Source: Pomphorhynchus laevis (taxonomy: Eukaryota; Acanthocephala; Palaeacanthocephala; Echinorhynchida; Pomphorhynchidae). From it: a stretch of DNA of 64,000 bases. This document shows, in pieces, positions 32,510 through 41,739 of the stretch. The DNA lies in NCBI GenBank assembly GCA_012934845.2, contig WNNJ02002852.1, positions 62,001-126,000 of the forward strand, read 5' to 3'. The notes under the pieces are model-generated. The model saw only the letters and a list, made by a program, of their open reading frames with translations. It ran no database searches and was not told the DNA's origin. A program made the translations under genes and the position numbers. The first letter of the stretch is position 1, and each line of letters opens with the position of its first letter.

Positions 32510-35290
32510 ATTATGGCTTAAATCCGTGGGGATCTGAGCCACCAACCAATCCAACACGCCGCTTTCCGACTGAACCACCCGGGGTCTTTCACCCCCCCCC
32601 AGAAGAATCCAATCGACGCGGACTATGCTGGGTAATCGAGAGACGAGAAGCTTGAAAAACCTTAGCCTTTGCTCTGGGGGACGTCCTCTCGAAAAGAAGA
32701 CTAATCTTGAGATAGCCCAAGTGCCCCAAAGGCGCACTTGAATTTTTCCTTTCAATGACAGATGTTGAGCCCGTTTCCGAGCCCACCTAGCTTTCTCCAG
32801 GATACGTTTGTGTCTATCCAGGTCGGCTTTCGCCGACCAGTTTACCGAAACGGTGAACCCCAGGTATTTTACTTGACTTGTGAAAGTAGGGAGTGGTTCA
32901 GAGTGCAGAGAGTGCTAGTCTCCTAAGTTTCTTTTTGGTGGCAGGAACGCCATTAAAGACAACCACCTGTGATTTAGAGGAGTTTAAAATAAGATTGGAT
33001 GGGGGCAACTGATCTTTTAATCTTAAAAAGAAACGGCTGATGTCAGAGATTACATCTTTGCACCTGCGTCCAGAGAACAAGGCTGTGGTATCATCAGCAT
33101 ATACCACTAGATGTTGATCACGTTTTAAATTCTTGAATAGAACAATAAATGCAGCAAGATATAAGATAGAAGAAAGTGGGGATCCTTGAGGTACACCTGT
33201 AATAGGGTAGAACTGACGCGCATCAGGGTCGTCTTCATAGTAGAACCGCTTGGTGTACAGGAGTATCTCCACCCTGTTAACAATTCTCGCAGGCAACCCG
33301 AGGGACCTGAGAGAGGAGATAACGAAGGAAATGGAGATCCGGTCAAATGCAGCTGAAAAATCAAGAAAAACAGCCACAGCAAGCTGATGACTATTATCCT
33401 GACAAAACTGATGCACTTCACCAACTGCTGAATGGACCAAGCGACATTTGACAAACCCATGGAAACCAGGTGGGATTAAATTTCGCCTACTCAGATAATG
33501 CGGATTCTAAGCGCAAGCGCTTTTTCATAGATCGAGACGAGGGAATTTAGAATCGAAATGGGCCGCAGGTCTTGAGAACAAGAGACCGGATACTTTTTGG
33601 GTAAAAAAATCCTTCTACTAATATTGATGCCGGCCACATCGGATGGGGTGGCTTATAGCATTGTGACGGCCACCTCTCTTCTTTGATCGGCTGTCAAAAG
33701 CTGACAGACACGAGAAGAGAGTGAAGCGACGGATTTGGAGGTGCCCGGAAGAGGACCCAGGCGTTGAGAATATCTGTGACAGATAAGTCCCTACTCCTAA
33801 AGTCTCCCTAAGGCGGGATTGGTTGAGGTGATTGTGTGGCTCCATAGTTGTGTTGGGCAGTGACTCTTCCAAAACTTCTCAAAGGCCTATACTACCTATT
33901 CAACCCAAAGCCCTATACTTCCAGGAAACAAACTTCTCCTTCTTTAATATCTTCCAAAAGGAAGACTGAGAGGGGTTAAGACGAGCAATACTCGCCCTAT
34001 CTCTACTCAGCTGGAACCAATATATGGTGCGCAAGTATTCATTCGAGAGGGTCTGCCTGGCGGAAGCAGAGAGATTGTAGAGGTTCAGTAGTTCAGCTAA
34101 GACCTTGAGTTTTGTAGGAGTGGGACTGAAAATGCGACCTTTATAGGTTGTCGAAAGCAACGCGGTAGCTTGCGAAGAAAGGTAGGAATTAAATTCAGTT
34201 AAACTCTCATTACCAATTCGGGGGAAGCGTTGAATAGCTGCCTGGAAGAAAGCCACTCTGATTGGGTCAAAGTGGAATCTCCTACGACGCAGCGTATCCT
34301 CTTCTATCCGACAACGAATTAGATCATGAGATGTAGACAGATATTGTCGCGACTGCTCCGTGCAGACTGGTCTTAACAACTACCTCTCATGGATCAGTAA
34401 TAAGTCGAGGAGTGAATTCGTTGAAGTGCAATGAAAGGTAGTTGACGGTGGTTTGTGAATAAGATAACCATTCCTAGCACTGTGGAGTGCTGCATTAATC
34501 CAACGACCAGTTATGTCGTTGAAGTCACCTAGTACCATGTCATAGCCGCTATTGATAATACCATCCAGGAGGTCACGGTTCTTGTGAATCTCCCCTGGAC
34601 TATGTAGACATAGGCAAGACTGAGGCGTTTACCGTTCTTAACGAGTGAAACTACTAAGTAAGACAGGGCTGGACAAGAGTAATTTAGCAAGAGGGAAGAC
34701 CTTAAGGAGCACTTAACAAGGTCAAGAGTCGTTGATATGAAGAGGAGTGAGGTAGGGTTATGTACGGAGTATAGTGGGAACAAATTTGCTTTGGAATAAA
34801 TCGAGTAATATCCTGGAGAGACGTATAGACCGCGTCTCCTGAAGGACTATAACATCAGCGTCTCTACCAGATAAAAGTCTAAGGACAGAAGCACCTCCCG
34901 AATTCCACTGAAGAATATTCAGTGAAAAAGGCTCGGGTTTAATCACCATTGTGTCAGATCAGTTGGACCGGGACAGCCAACCTAGACAGAGCTAGGAGCA
35001 AGAAGGTTGCCCCACCCGCCACTGGCCTCATCCAGGACCAGATCCCCCTGGGCAATATCTTTATTTCCCAGTGAGGCGACTTCTTTTCCTTCATCACCTT
35101 TCCCACCTTGAGAAGTGGGATAGATCTTGCCGATCCCCCTCTTCTTGGAGTAAGTTTTTAGTTCTTCAGGTAGGGGACAGCTGTAGAGCCAACAAATGAG
35201 GATACTATTGGCAATAGCAAACCTTGAAGTTCTGAAATAATCACCGTTTTTGATTTGCGAAAGGTGTGATTTGGCACGTAAAAATAAATC
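32510..35290 (-). mobile_element. I/Jockey-like LINE, minus strand, decayed
   Basis: Read on the minus strand: an ORF1 tail (to about 34982), ORF2 endonuclease beginning NILQWNSGGA and VIVLQETRS (34949-34750), a linker (34379-33900), RT (33440-32898) and a C-terminal region to about 32510. The RT carries VFLDFSAAFDRIS, ITGVPQGSPLSSILY and LVVYADDTTALF, so the catalytic aspartates are present. Several frame changes break ORF2. The type fits the I/Jockey superfamily. A fragment of the same 3' end recurs at 40975-41045. Confidence 0.75.
32898..33440 (-). pseudogene. I/Jockey-like reverse transcriptase core
   Basis: A 180-codon open stretch is the RT palm: FLDFSAAFD (about residues 26-34), GVPQGSPLSS (about 87-96) and YADDTTALF (about 121-129). 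It begins inside the fingers and ends in the thumb, with the rest in other frames. Confidence 0.75.
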
Positions 35291-35292
35291 TT

Positions 35293-35625
35293 TTTTAGAA
35301 TAGGATACTAGATAATCAAATTCCATCAGAGGAAATACGTCGTGTTTGGCCCTAGTCTGTGTAAGGTCGAGGTGTTAAGGCCCGAAACCTGATAACATAA
35401 CAGTTCCTCCTGATGACCTCTAATTCTTATTCTAATACAACGTCTGTTATTTATTAGTCGATTCATAAAAATGACGTTTATTTTAAATTTCAATCTTTCA
35501 TTTTAACTTGATATAAGTTATATGAAATCTTTATAAAGTTATTCAATTATTTTATTTTTATTTAGCATTGTTCAATTTATAAATAATTTAATAAACGTAG
35601 ACTTAGTTACTTGATCTGATTCCAG
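35293..35625 (+). repeat. Terminal region of AT-rich PLE family
   Basis: This matches the 3' end of the PLE copy at 38440-40900: ATACTAGATAATCAAATT, the GGCC..CGAAACCTGATA box, GTTCCTCCTGATGACCTC and ATTTATTAGTC. There is no adjoining coding sequence. It abuts the I/Jockey-like LINE on the left. Confidence 0.7.
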
Positions 35626-36056
35626 ATGGAATCAGAGGTTGAGAATATCAAAACGACGAGAATATGAGATAACATTTGCGTATTCGGTTACTAGATATCC
35701 TTAAATGTTTTGGTCATATGTGAAAATTAGTTTATTAAATAAAGTTTATTATTCAAAATTTATTTTATTCAAAAGCTGGCAGGCATTTGTCACTTAATTT
35801 TTTTTTCGTTCAAAAACTGAAAATACTCTCATTTTTGCTTTTAGGCTTTTTCCGTTTTTCTTTGATCCACAGGTCAAAGAAATTGACAAAGAAAAATTAA
35901 TTTTTCTTAAAAGCGAATTAATAATCTCACATTTATTTATTTGTTCTTGTCTATTTGAGCAGTCTATACCTTTGATCTAGTCACATAAAGCAACTAGACA
36001 AAAAACTGGACAAAACAACTAGATGAAAACCGGACTTTAACAAAACCTTACAAATG
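35626..36056. other. AT-rich spacer, probable PGAP2 3' UTR
   Basis: No gene is recognised. A short inverted repeat around AATTGACAAAG is visible near 35870-35900. It is downstream of the minus-strand gene at 36057. Confidence 0.45.
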
Positions 36057-36731
36057 TCAAAATTTTTTATTATGTAAAATAGAAACAGTTATGTTGTAAT
36101 TACTTATTACAATTGCTAATACTACAATATATTCAAAAAATGCGAATATGCTGTACAGAAAGGATGCACATCGATAATTGTGCCAACAGTAAAAGAAAAA
36201 TGATCCAACGAGGCCTACGTCAAATATAAGAATAAATTTAATGTTCTTATTGGCATGCACTGTAATGAAATTAAATGTTACCAGCAAGCAGAAAAGGATG
36301 ATATGGACTGAACCTTGAGTATACACTGAAAGAATTTGCAGCAAGCATGTGTCTATTATATTAAGATAAAATTGATAAGATCGTTTCCATAGTGTCCGCG
36401 TTTGAGTTGTTACGAATAACCGTAAAATGCCGTGAAGCGAAATAGTTATAAACCAAATCTGCTTACAATTCGAATCAAATGAAATTGCGGCACTTAACGA
36501 CGGGAGAACATTCGTAACATTTGTACAATGTGTCTGGTTCACTTCTAGAAATCCGTACACCAAACTGTATACAATACATGATATAAGTCCAATTGGTGGA
36601 AGTAATGCGCAATTTCGGGCTAGCAATTGAAAATCTTTTAAACTGTACAATATGCGTTTATCAAGGGAATTAAAATTTTCACAATGCTGACTTGTCATAC
36701 GTAATGAATTCACAGCTGATAAGTCATGCAA
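36057..36731 (-). CDS. PGAP2: PGAP2-like post-GPI-attachment protein
   Basis: The 224-residue protein matches the PGAP2/FRAG1 family. The N-terminal signature LPPIGLISCIVYSL, then THCTNVTNVLPSLSAAIS, corresponds to the family THC..PNYLPS.SSAI motif. A later ISLHGILRLFV segment and the C-terminal WHNYRC..FLYSIFAFFEYIVVL match the HN.YC..YTIFA.LEY.VVL block. Five or six hydrophobic segments predict a multi-pass ER/Golgi membrane protein. PGAP2 acts after GPI anchoring, in fatty-acid remodelling of GPI-anchored proteins, with PGAP3. At 224 residues it is somewhat shorter than human PGAP2 (about 254), mainly in the middle loop. It is a single uninterrupted exon. The first Met is used; a second at residue 12 is possible. 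Confidence 0.85.
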   Translation of the reverse strand: MHDLSAVNSLRMTSQHCENFNSLDKRILYSLKDFQLLARNCALLPPIGLISCIVYSLVYGFLEVNQTHCTNVTNVLPSLSAAISFDSNCKQIWFITISLHGILRLFVTTQTRTLWKRSYQFYLNIIDTCLLQILSVYTQGSVHIILFCLLVTFNFITVHANKNIKFILIFDVGLVGSFFFYCWHNYRCASFLYSIFAFFEYIVVLAIVISNYNITVSILHNKKF

Positions 36732-36825
36732 TTAACGAACGTAATTTACCTAAACAGATATAAAATATAATTTATCAAGACAATAATAATAAAGAGTTTC
36801 TTTAAAAACTAACGTCTTTTAAACA

Positions 36826-36911
36826 AAAACAACTTTTAAGAGATGATATTTAACTTCAGAAAATATAAGAAGTTTTTCTAAAGATATCATATGTTCAATA
36901 AATCAAAACTT
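36826..36911 (+). mobile_element. AT-rich PLE N-terminal piece, left part
   Basis: ACAACTTTTAAGAGATGA followed by ATAAGAAGTTTTTCTAAAG matches the N-terminal coding part of the PLE copies at 46960 and 48000 (minus strand). The match stops at 36911 and resumes at 38440, so the DNA between was inserted into this PLE. Confidence 0.8.
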
Positions 36912-36994
36912 TTTTTTTAATTTTTTTGAGTCAAATTTTACAAACAAGTAAAGAAATAGTTAACCTCTTCGTATAATGTCCATAATTGATAGCG

Positions 36995-37693
36995 TTAGAC
37001 TTCCTCCTCTTCGTTATCACTATTTTCAGATAGCGCCTGATCATCTAGAATATCTGAATCAACCGATCCACTGACAACTAGCCGGCCTTTTTCCGGTATC
37101 ATCTGTTTGTTTATAGTGGGCGTGATTATTTGATCTGTTTCACAAAAGTCAGTTAATAATTCTGTTTCATAATTAAAACTTCCGTCCAATTCATGATTAT
37201 CACTATTTGCGTTCGATAAACTGTCAGTTAATTCAGAATCAGATAATGTATGTACGTCATGTGTCATATAACCGACGGTCTGTTTACTAATTTCGGTTTC
37301 TGGCTGTGAGTTTATAGGTAAAGATTCAGGATCATCAGCGTCGTTATTATTTGATGAATTGTCACATTGTTGCAGAAAGGTGTCAAAATGTGGCTTAATT
37401 TTGCTTGAAAGACTTTGGGGCTTTACTGTGATTGCAGAGCTCAATACTTTTAGTGTGAATTTTCCGTTTTCTTCTATAAGTGCACAATCTCTGTAGGAAC
37501 ACAATTTATGAGTTCCTGTAAAAACTGACGTATCGACACTGGATCCTGGTATATTAGCTAGCGTGACAATTACTTCATTTGTATTGTTAAATTCAATGTA
37601 TCCAGGAGCGGACTGATCAATTGACGATGGAAGAGAGTCAACTGCCAGATCAAGTGCCTGGAAGGGGTTCATTCTTCGTGTGGGATTCTCCAT
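36995..37693 (-). CDS. EAF-like (ELL-associated factor) coding part
   Basis: Starting at the Met encoded at 37691-37693 gives a 232-residue protein close to the usual EAF length (human EAF1 268, EAF2 260). The N-terminal EAF domain is recognisable over about 85 residues and the tail is acidic and serine-rich, as in EAF activators. EAF proteins bind ELL and stimulate RNA polymerase II elongation in the nucleus. There is no intron in this copy, as expected of a retrocopy. No frameshift or stop is present, so it is either recent or maintained. Confidence 0.75.
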   Translation of the reverse strand: MENPTRRMNPFQALDLAVDSLPSSIDQSAPGYIEFNNTNEVIVTLANIPGSSVDTSVFTGTHKLCSYRDCALIEENGKFTLKVLSSAITVKPQSLSSKIKPHFDTFLQQCDNSSNNNDADDPESLPINSQPETEISKQTVGYMTHDVHTLSDSELTDSLSNANSDNHELDGSFNYETELLTDFCETDQIITPTINKQMIPEKGRLVVSGSVDSDILDDQALSENSDNEEEEV

Positions 37694-38320
37694 TATGGGG
37701 TTAGCGATCTCGTAATACGGTCGGTTTAACATATCAATGCTAGATAATATAGCTTTTGAATTTCCTCTCATGAGTGCTATTGATATTCGTTGAAAGAGTC
37801 GTGCAGATGCGATGCTGCATGGTATAGATGATCGAATTGCTAAGTATCGGGCGATTCGTCTGATGATTTTCTCCCCTTCCATATTCCAGCCGCCGTAACA
37901 CTCCAAGACTGCAGGTATGAAGTTATATCCCGCCTCAATCATTTTAGCACGGTACTTTCTATCTTTGACCGATGATGCGTACTGCGCAGCTGCGTAACCA
38001 GGCACATAAGCTGACTGGCGAAGAAAATATTTCTGTAGTGGATGTGTTACCGCGAAGTCTATAGCATCTGAAGGATCCCCGTAGATCAGAATATGGGATG
38101 GCCGTTCTTGAAGATTTTGAACAAGGTTGCGAACCTCGCAACCCACATGCATTCCTGCTGATTGTGCCGCCTGGAGAACGACGTCACGAATTCCATTATG
38201 ACGCATTCCTGGAAAACCACCGTAGTTGCAAGTTAGTGCATGGAAGCCCTCAGCATCTGCGTTTCGAAAACATCGACTACAACGGTAGTCACATGGAACA
38301 ATTTGCAGGTCTAACCACAT
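36995..38320 (-). CDS. Chimeric ORF: RLE endonuclease domain plus EAF domain
   Basis: Residues 1-200 of this 441-residue ORF match the C-terminal endonuclease of RLE-bearing non-LTR retrotransposons. Seen are CSRC..FHALTC (zinc-knuckle-like), GMRHNGIRDVV, AIDFAVTHPLQ, KDRKYR and LFQRISIALMRGN. The frame stays open upstream to about 38430 (WLQCAPNRSLGLALTDQEF), also family sequence. The usual RP-x-D-I reads RPSHI, so a catalytic Asp seems lost. Residues about 225-310 match EAF, the ELL-associated transcription elongation factor: SSIDQS, EVIVTLANIPGS, VFTGTHK, YRDCALI, GKFTL, LSSAITVK, SSKI. An acidic tail ending SENSDNEEEEV fits the EAF C-terminus. Internal Met210 (37693) or Met217 (37672) could start a free EAF of about 230 residues. 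Expression is unknown. Confidence 0.8.
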   Translation of the reverse strand: MWLDLQIVPCDYRCSRCFRNADAEGFHALTCNYGGFPGMRHNGIRDVVLQAAQSAGMHVGCEVRNLVQNLQERPSHILIYGDPSDAIDFAVTHPLQKYFLRQSAYVPGYAAAQYASSVKDRKYRAKMIEAGYNFIPAVLECYGGWNMEGEKIIRRIARYLAIRSSIPCSIASARLFQRISIALMRGNSKAILSSIDMLNRPYYEIANPIMENPTRRMNPFQALDLAVDSLPSSIDQSAPGYIEFNNTNEVIVTLANIPGSSVDTSVFTGTHKLCSYRDCALIEENGKFTLKVLSSAITVKPQSLSSKIKPHFDTFLQQCDNSSNNNDADDPESLPINSQPETEISKQTVGYMTHDVHTLSDSELTDSLSNANSDNHELDGSFNYETELLTDFCETDQIITPTINKQMIPEKGRLVVSGSVDSDILDDQALSENSDNEEEEV

Positions 38321-38780
38321 TCTTATAAGAATTGTGAATTCTTGGTCGGTAAGAGCTAGGCCGAGACTTCGATTTGGGGCGCATTGTAACCATGCGTTCG
38401 CATGTGGCTGTGATACCGCTATTAGTCTGGCCCTTTTTTAATCAAAACTTAATTAACGACTATGATATGCTAAGTTGTATAATAGACAGTTATTGTAATA
38501 CATAGACAGTTAATGTAATATAAAATACTATAATCGTACAATAAATGTTAATAATAACAATAAAAAATATACATTAACCATAAACTTCATTAATAAATGT
38601 ATAGATAACATAAATATAACTGGACTTTTAAATAATTCTAAAAGTAAAGAAATAATAGGGTTAGATTTAAGTAAATATATTCCTAAAATAAGGTATAAAC
38701 TCCTACCACTATTAGGACGAAAAATTTGTAATCATAATAAAGAATTAAAATCAATATGTAACGATAATATTAGAAACATA

Positions 38781-39143
38781 ATGGAAACAGAATGCAATTG
38801 TAAAAGTCTTAGTTTTGATAAAATAAATGAACATATATGTACCCATAATCTAGAATTAATTGAAAATTGTGAATTAAGAAAGCTGCTATCAAAAGGGTAT
38901 AAATATAGATTAAATAATAACAACGACAAAAATAAAATTTACAATTCGTTATATAATAACTTAAATGCTTACTTTAGTAAGCTGATTAATAGTGAAAGCT
39001 CGAATATATCTAAGATAAACATTTGGAAAGATTATATATTTGATAAAATTAAAAATAAAATGAAAATAACAAACAATTACAAAAGGAAAGATAAAATTAA
39101 TAAAGATATGTATACAGAACTTACTAAATTAAACAACTATTGA
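38781..39143 (+). pseudogene. PLE N-terminal domain fragment
   Basis: METECNCKSLSFDK, then HICTHNLELIENCELRKLL and KGYKYR match a cysteine/histidine-bearing region found before the RT in this PLE type. The same text is on the minus strand near 46399-46596, where the frame is also interrupted. The open stretch ends before the fingers. Confidence 0.7.
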
Positions 39144-39172
39144 TAAACAACTATTGATAAATTAAACAACTA

Positions 39173-39718
39173 TTGATTTATTATGATATACTAATGAAAG
39201 AAGTTAATTCTAATGATTTAAATGTAAATCCAACATATGAACGTAGTGAGTTGAGTTTAGAAACAATTATTACAAGTCACTGTTCTATAATGGATAAAAA
39301 GGGTATAAAGGTTGAATTAGATAATAAAACTATACCTATATTATATTGGAATCCAAAATTACATAAAAATCCAATAAAACCTAGGTTCATATGTAGTGCG
39401 TTTAAATGTACATTCAAACCACTTTCTGTCTATATGAATAAAATACTTAAAGTAATTAAAGCACACTTTAAAAAATATTGCAAGGTAATCGAAATTAATA
39501 CTGGTATAAAACACTATTTCAGTATTAATTCTGCAAAAGAATTTTTGGAACAGACAAAAGGAATAAACTTTCAAAATATAAATACATACGAATATTGTAC
39601 GCTTTATACAAATCTAGATTTAGTAGATATTAACGAAACGTTTGTAAAATTAATTAATCTTATATTCAGAAAAAGATATACATATATATATGTTATAATA
39701 ATTATAACGCCTATCTAA
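39173..39718 (+). pseudogene. PLE RT fingers and first palm motif
   Basis: ILYWNPKLHKNPIKPRFICS is the PLE 'PKLHK..' finger motif, and YEYCTLYTNLDL is the palm motif that carries the first catalytic Asp in most PLEs. Here the expected DFSTLYTNL reads EYCTLYTNL, so that Asp is missing. An 86-bp tandem duplication (39645-39730 and 39731-39816) ends the frame. Confidence 0.75.
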
Positions 39719-39847
39719 CAAAAATTAAACAAAAATTAATTAATCTTATATTCGGAAAAATATATACATATATATGTTATAATAATTATAACGCCTATCT
39801 AACAAAAATTAAACATCAAGTTATAAACATCAAGTAAATATAAATAT

Positions 39848-40534
39848 ATGGATAAAATTGAATTAATAGAATTCTTAAATATTTTGATAAATCAAAATTA
39901 TTTAAAAGTAGGGACATCTATATTTAGACAAGTAAAAGGTGTTCTAATGAGTGGTAATAGTAGCCCAATTATAGCTGACTTGTTTTTAAGCTTTTTAGAA
40001 TATGAATTTGTTCATAACTGTGTAAAAACTAAATCTAAACAATATAAATATATGAAATATATGTTTCGATACATTGATGATATATGTGTATTTAATTCTA
40101 ATAATTTTTATTCAATTAGTGAACAAATTTATCCGGAAAGCCTTATTCTTAACAAAACCAATATTGATGATAAAGAAGGTGTATATCTAGATATGAACAT
40201 TAAATTAACATTAACTAAAACTACTATTAATTTATATCGTAAAGATGACATATTTAAATTTACAAGAAACATATTTTTACATGATCAATCATGCATACCA
40301 TTTAATATAAAATATAATACATTAAATAATGAAATTTTAAGAATTGCAACAATATGTAATGATATTGGCTTTCTTCAAAATCATTTAAATAATTTAATAG
40401 ATACATATTTTAAACTAGGTTACTATAAAAATAACATCAAGCAGAAAATAGTAAAATATATAAATCAACACAATAATATAAAGAAAAAATTTAATATCTT
40501 AAGTGACAAATTTTTATGGATGGATAATAAATAA
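39848..40534 (+). pseudogene. PLE RT palm and thumb
   Basis: This 228-codon frame has the PLE signature QVKGVLMSGNSSPIIADLFL and the catalytic box FRYIDDICVF (residues 73-82), then YPESLILNKTN and the thumb (LRIATICNDIGFLQNHLNNL, YFKLGYYKNNIKQ). It ends KFLWMDNK with no endonuclease domain after it. Catalytic aspartates 77 and 78 are present. Minus-strand copies at 41754, 45104 and plus fragments at 51655 share the same C-terminus. Confidence 0.8.
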
Positions 40535-40601
40535 TATACTTTGGATTTGAATAAGATACTAGATAGTTAAATCAGAAGAAATACATCCTTAACACGTATT
40601 T

Positions 40602-40677
40602 GGACCCGCTGATATGTTGGGTAGAGGAGTTAGGGGCCGAAACCTGATAGCATAGCAGTTCCTCCTGATGACCTCTA
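40602..40677 (+). ncRNA. Interleaved-stem RNA box of AT-rich PLE, plus copy
   Basis: Three complementary pairs alternate in order A-B-C-A'-B'-C': GGACCC/GGGGCC, CTGATATG/CATAGCAG and TAGAGG/CCTCTA. The first two have one mismatch here and are perfect in the copy at 44357-44432. The CGAAACCTGATAG and CCTCCTGATGA strings between them resemble hammerhead boxes. Confidence 0.5.
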
Positions 40678-40900
40678 TTTCTTATTATGATACAACGTAT
40701 GTTATTTATTAGTCAATTCATAAAAATGACGTTTATTTTAAATTTCAATTTTTTATTTTAACTTGATTTAAATTATAGAAAATCTAAAAACAATTATTAA
40801 TTTTATTATTTAATTATTAAATTTTGATTTAGCATTATTATGTTTTGTTTATTTTATAATTATATTAAATACGTAGACTCGGTTAGCTTATTTGATTTCT

Positions 40901-41739
40901 ATATAACCACTAAAAAAAGTTACTTAAAATAAAACATTCAGAGAGAAAAAATATAATCAAAAGTCAGCCAGTCGTGTTCATGTATCACGGCCTCAGTTCC
41001 AGCGGGATCTGAGCCTTCCAGCCAATCCAACAAGCCGTATCAAGACAACAATGCCATAAGTATAATAAAGAGTGGTAATGCTTCATCATCGGATACCCTT
41101 ACGTCTTTCGACAAAGCGACCATGTGGCCTTGACGTGTTCATACAGAAATGTCAAGAGAGTGGATGCTCGAGGTTTGAAACCCTTACACGGTCACGTGGG
41201 GCTGAACATATAAATATGATAGGCTGAGCATATAATGAGCTGATCAATAATGGGCTGAGCATATAAATGTAATAATGTAAACTGCAATTTAATATTAAAA
41301 TTTATCGTCGGGGATACCCTCCGGAATAAATTTTAATAAAGCATTTTCTTCTTCACTGAGAATCAAAATACCAACCAATTTTATTTGTCGGTTGAGGCTA
41401 ATGCATTGCTTTCGGCAATGTATTGGTCCTATTAAAATAATATAAACATTAAAAACAATAACTTAATACAAACTTAACACAGCAGGCTAAGGAATAATCG
41501 GAATGCTATGCACGAACATTACCGGACGGTGCAACTCTCGGCCTCGGGACCGAGAGTTGCACCGTGCTAATGACGTGCTAATGACGTATTTCATCTGATG
41601 CAATTTAATTATCTACTATTATATTCTAATACAATATTGCTATATATAGCAATATTGCTATATACTTTGCAATATAGCAATATAGCAGCGGGGCCAAATA
41701 CACGCTAAAATACAAAGTATATTATTTATTATTCATCCA
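40901..41739. other. Mosaic of LINE and PLE scraps with a long hairpin
   Basis: 40975-41045 matches the 3' end of the I/Jockey-like LINE (GGGATCTGAGCC, CCAATCCAACA). 41526-41565 is a perfect 16-pair hairpin (ACGGTGCAACTCTCGG and its complement, 8-nt loop). 41640-41740 holds repeated CAATATTGCTATATA words and the outer part of the PLE end. The remaining 400 bases are unrecognised. Confidence 0.55.
41526..41565. repeat. Perfect 16-bp stem hairpin
   Basis: ACGGTGCAACTCTCGG pairs exactly with CCGAGAGTTGCACCGT around an 8-nt loop. It is far more GC-rich than its surroundings. It does not occur in the other PLE copies at this place, so it is an added piece. Confidence 0.7.

Larger units (their letters stand above)
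36912..38439 (-). mobile_element. Retroposed RLE-EAF chimera inside a PLE
   Basis: The insert splits a PLE copy. AATCAAAACTT is present on both sides (36901-36911 and 38440-38450), while undisrupted PLE copies have the site once. Next to the left duplication lies a tract that is A-rich on the minus strand (36912-36927), directly after the 3' untranslated part. So a minus-sense polyadenylated RNA was copied in by target-primed reverse transcription. Coding begins at the very 5' edge (38430), as in a 5'-truncated LINE insertion. The RNA joined an RLE retrotransposon C-terminus to an EAF coding sequence. Confidence 0.85.
38440..40900 (+). mobile_element. AT-rich Penelope-like element, plus copy
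   Basis: This is the right part of the PLE split by the chimeric insert. Coding pieces follow in order: a N-terminal domain (KYIPKIRYKL, CNCKSLSFDK, LRKLLSKGYKYR; to 39143), RT fingers (YWNPKLHKNPIKPRFI, TLYTNL; 39173-39718) and RT palm/thumb (39848-40534). The 3' untranslated end follows (40535-40900). The motifs resemble Naiad-like or related PLEs of invertebrates; the clade is tentative. No GIY-YIG domain was found on either side. Coding is very AT-rich and in at least three frames. Confidence 0.75.
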
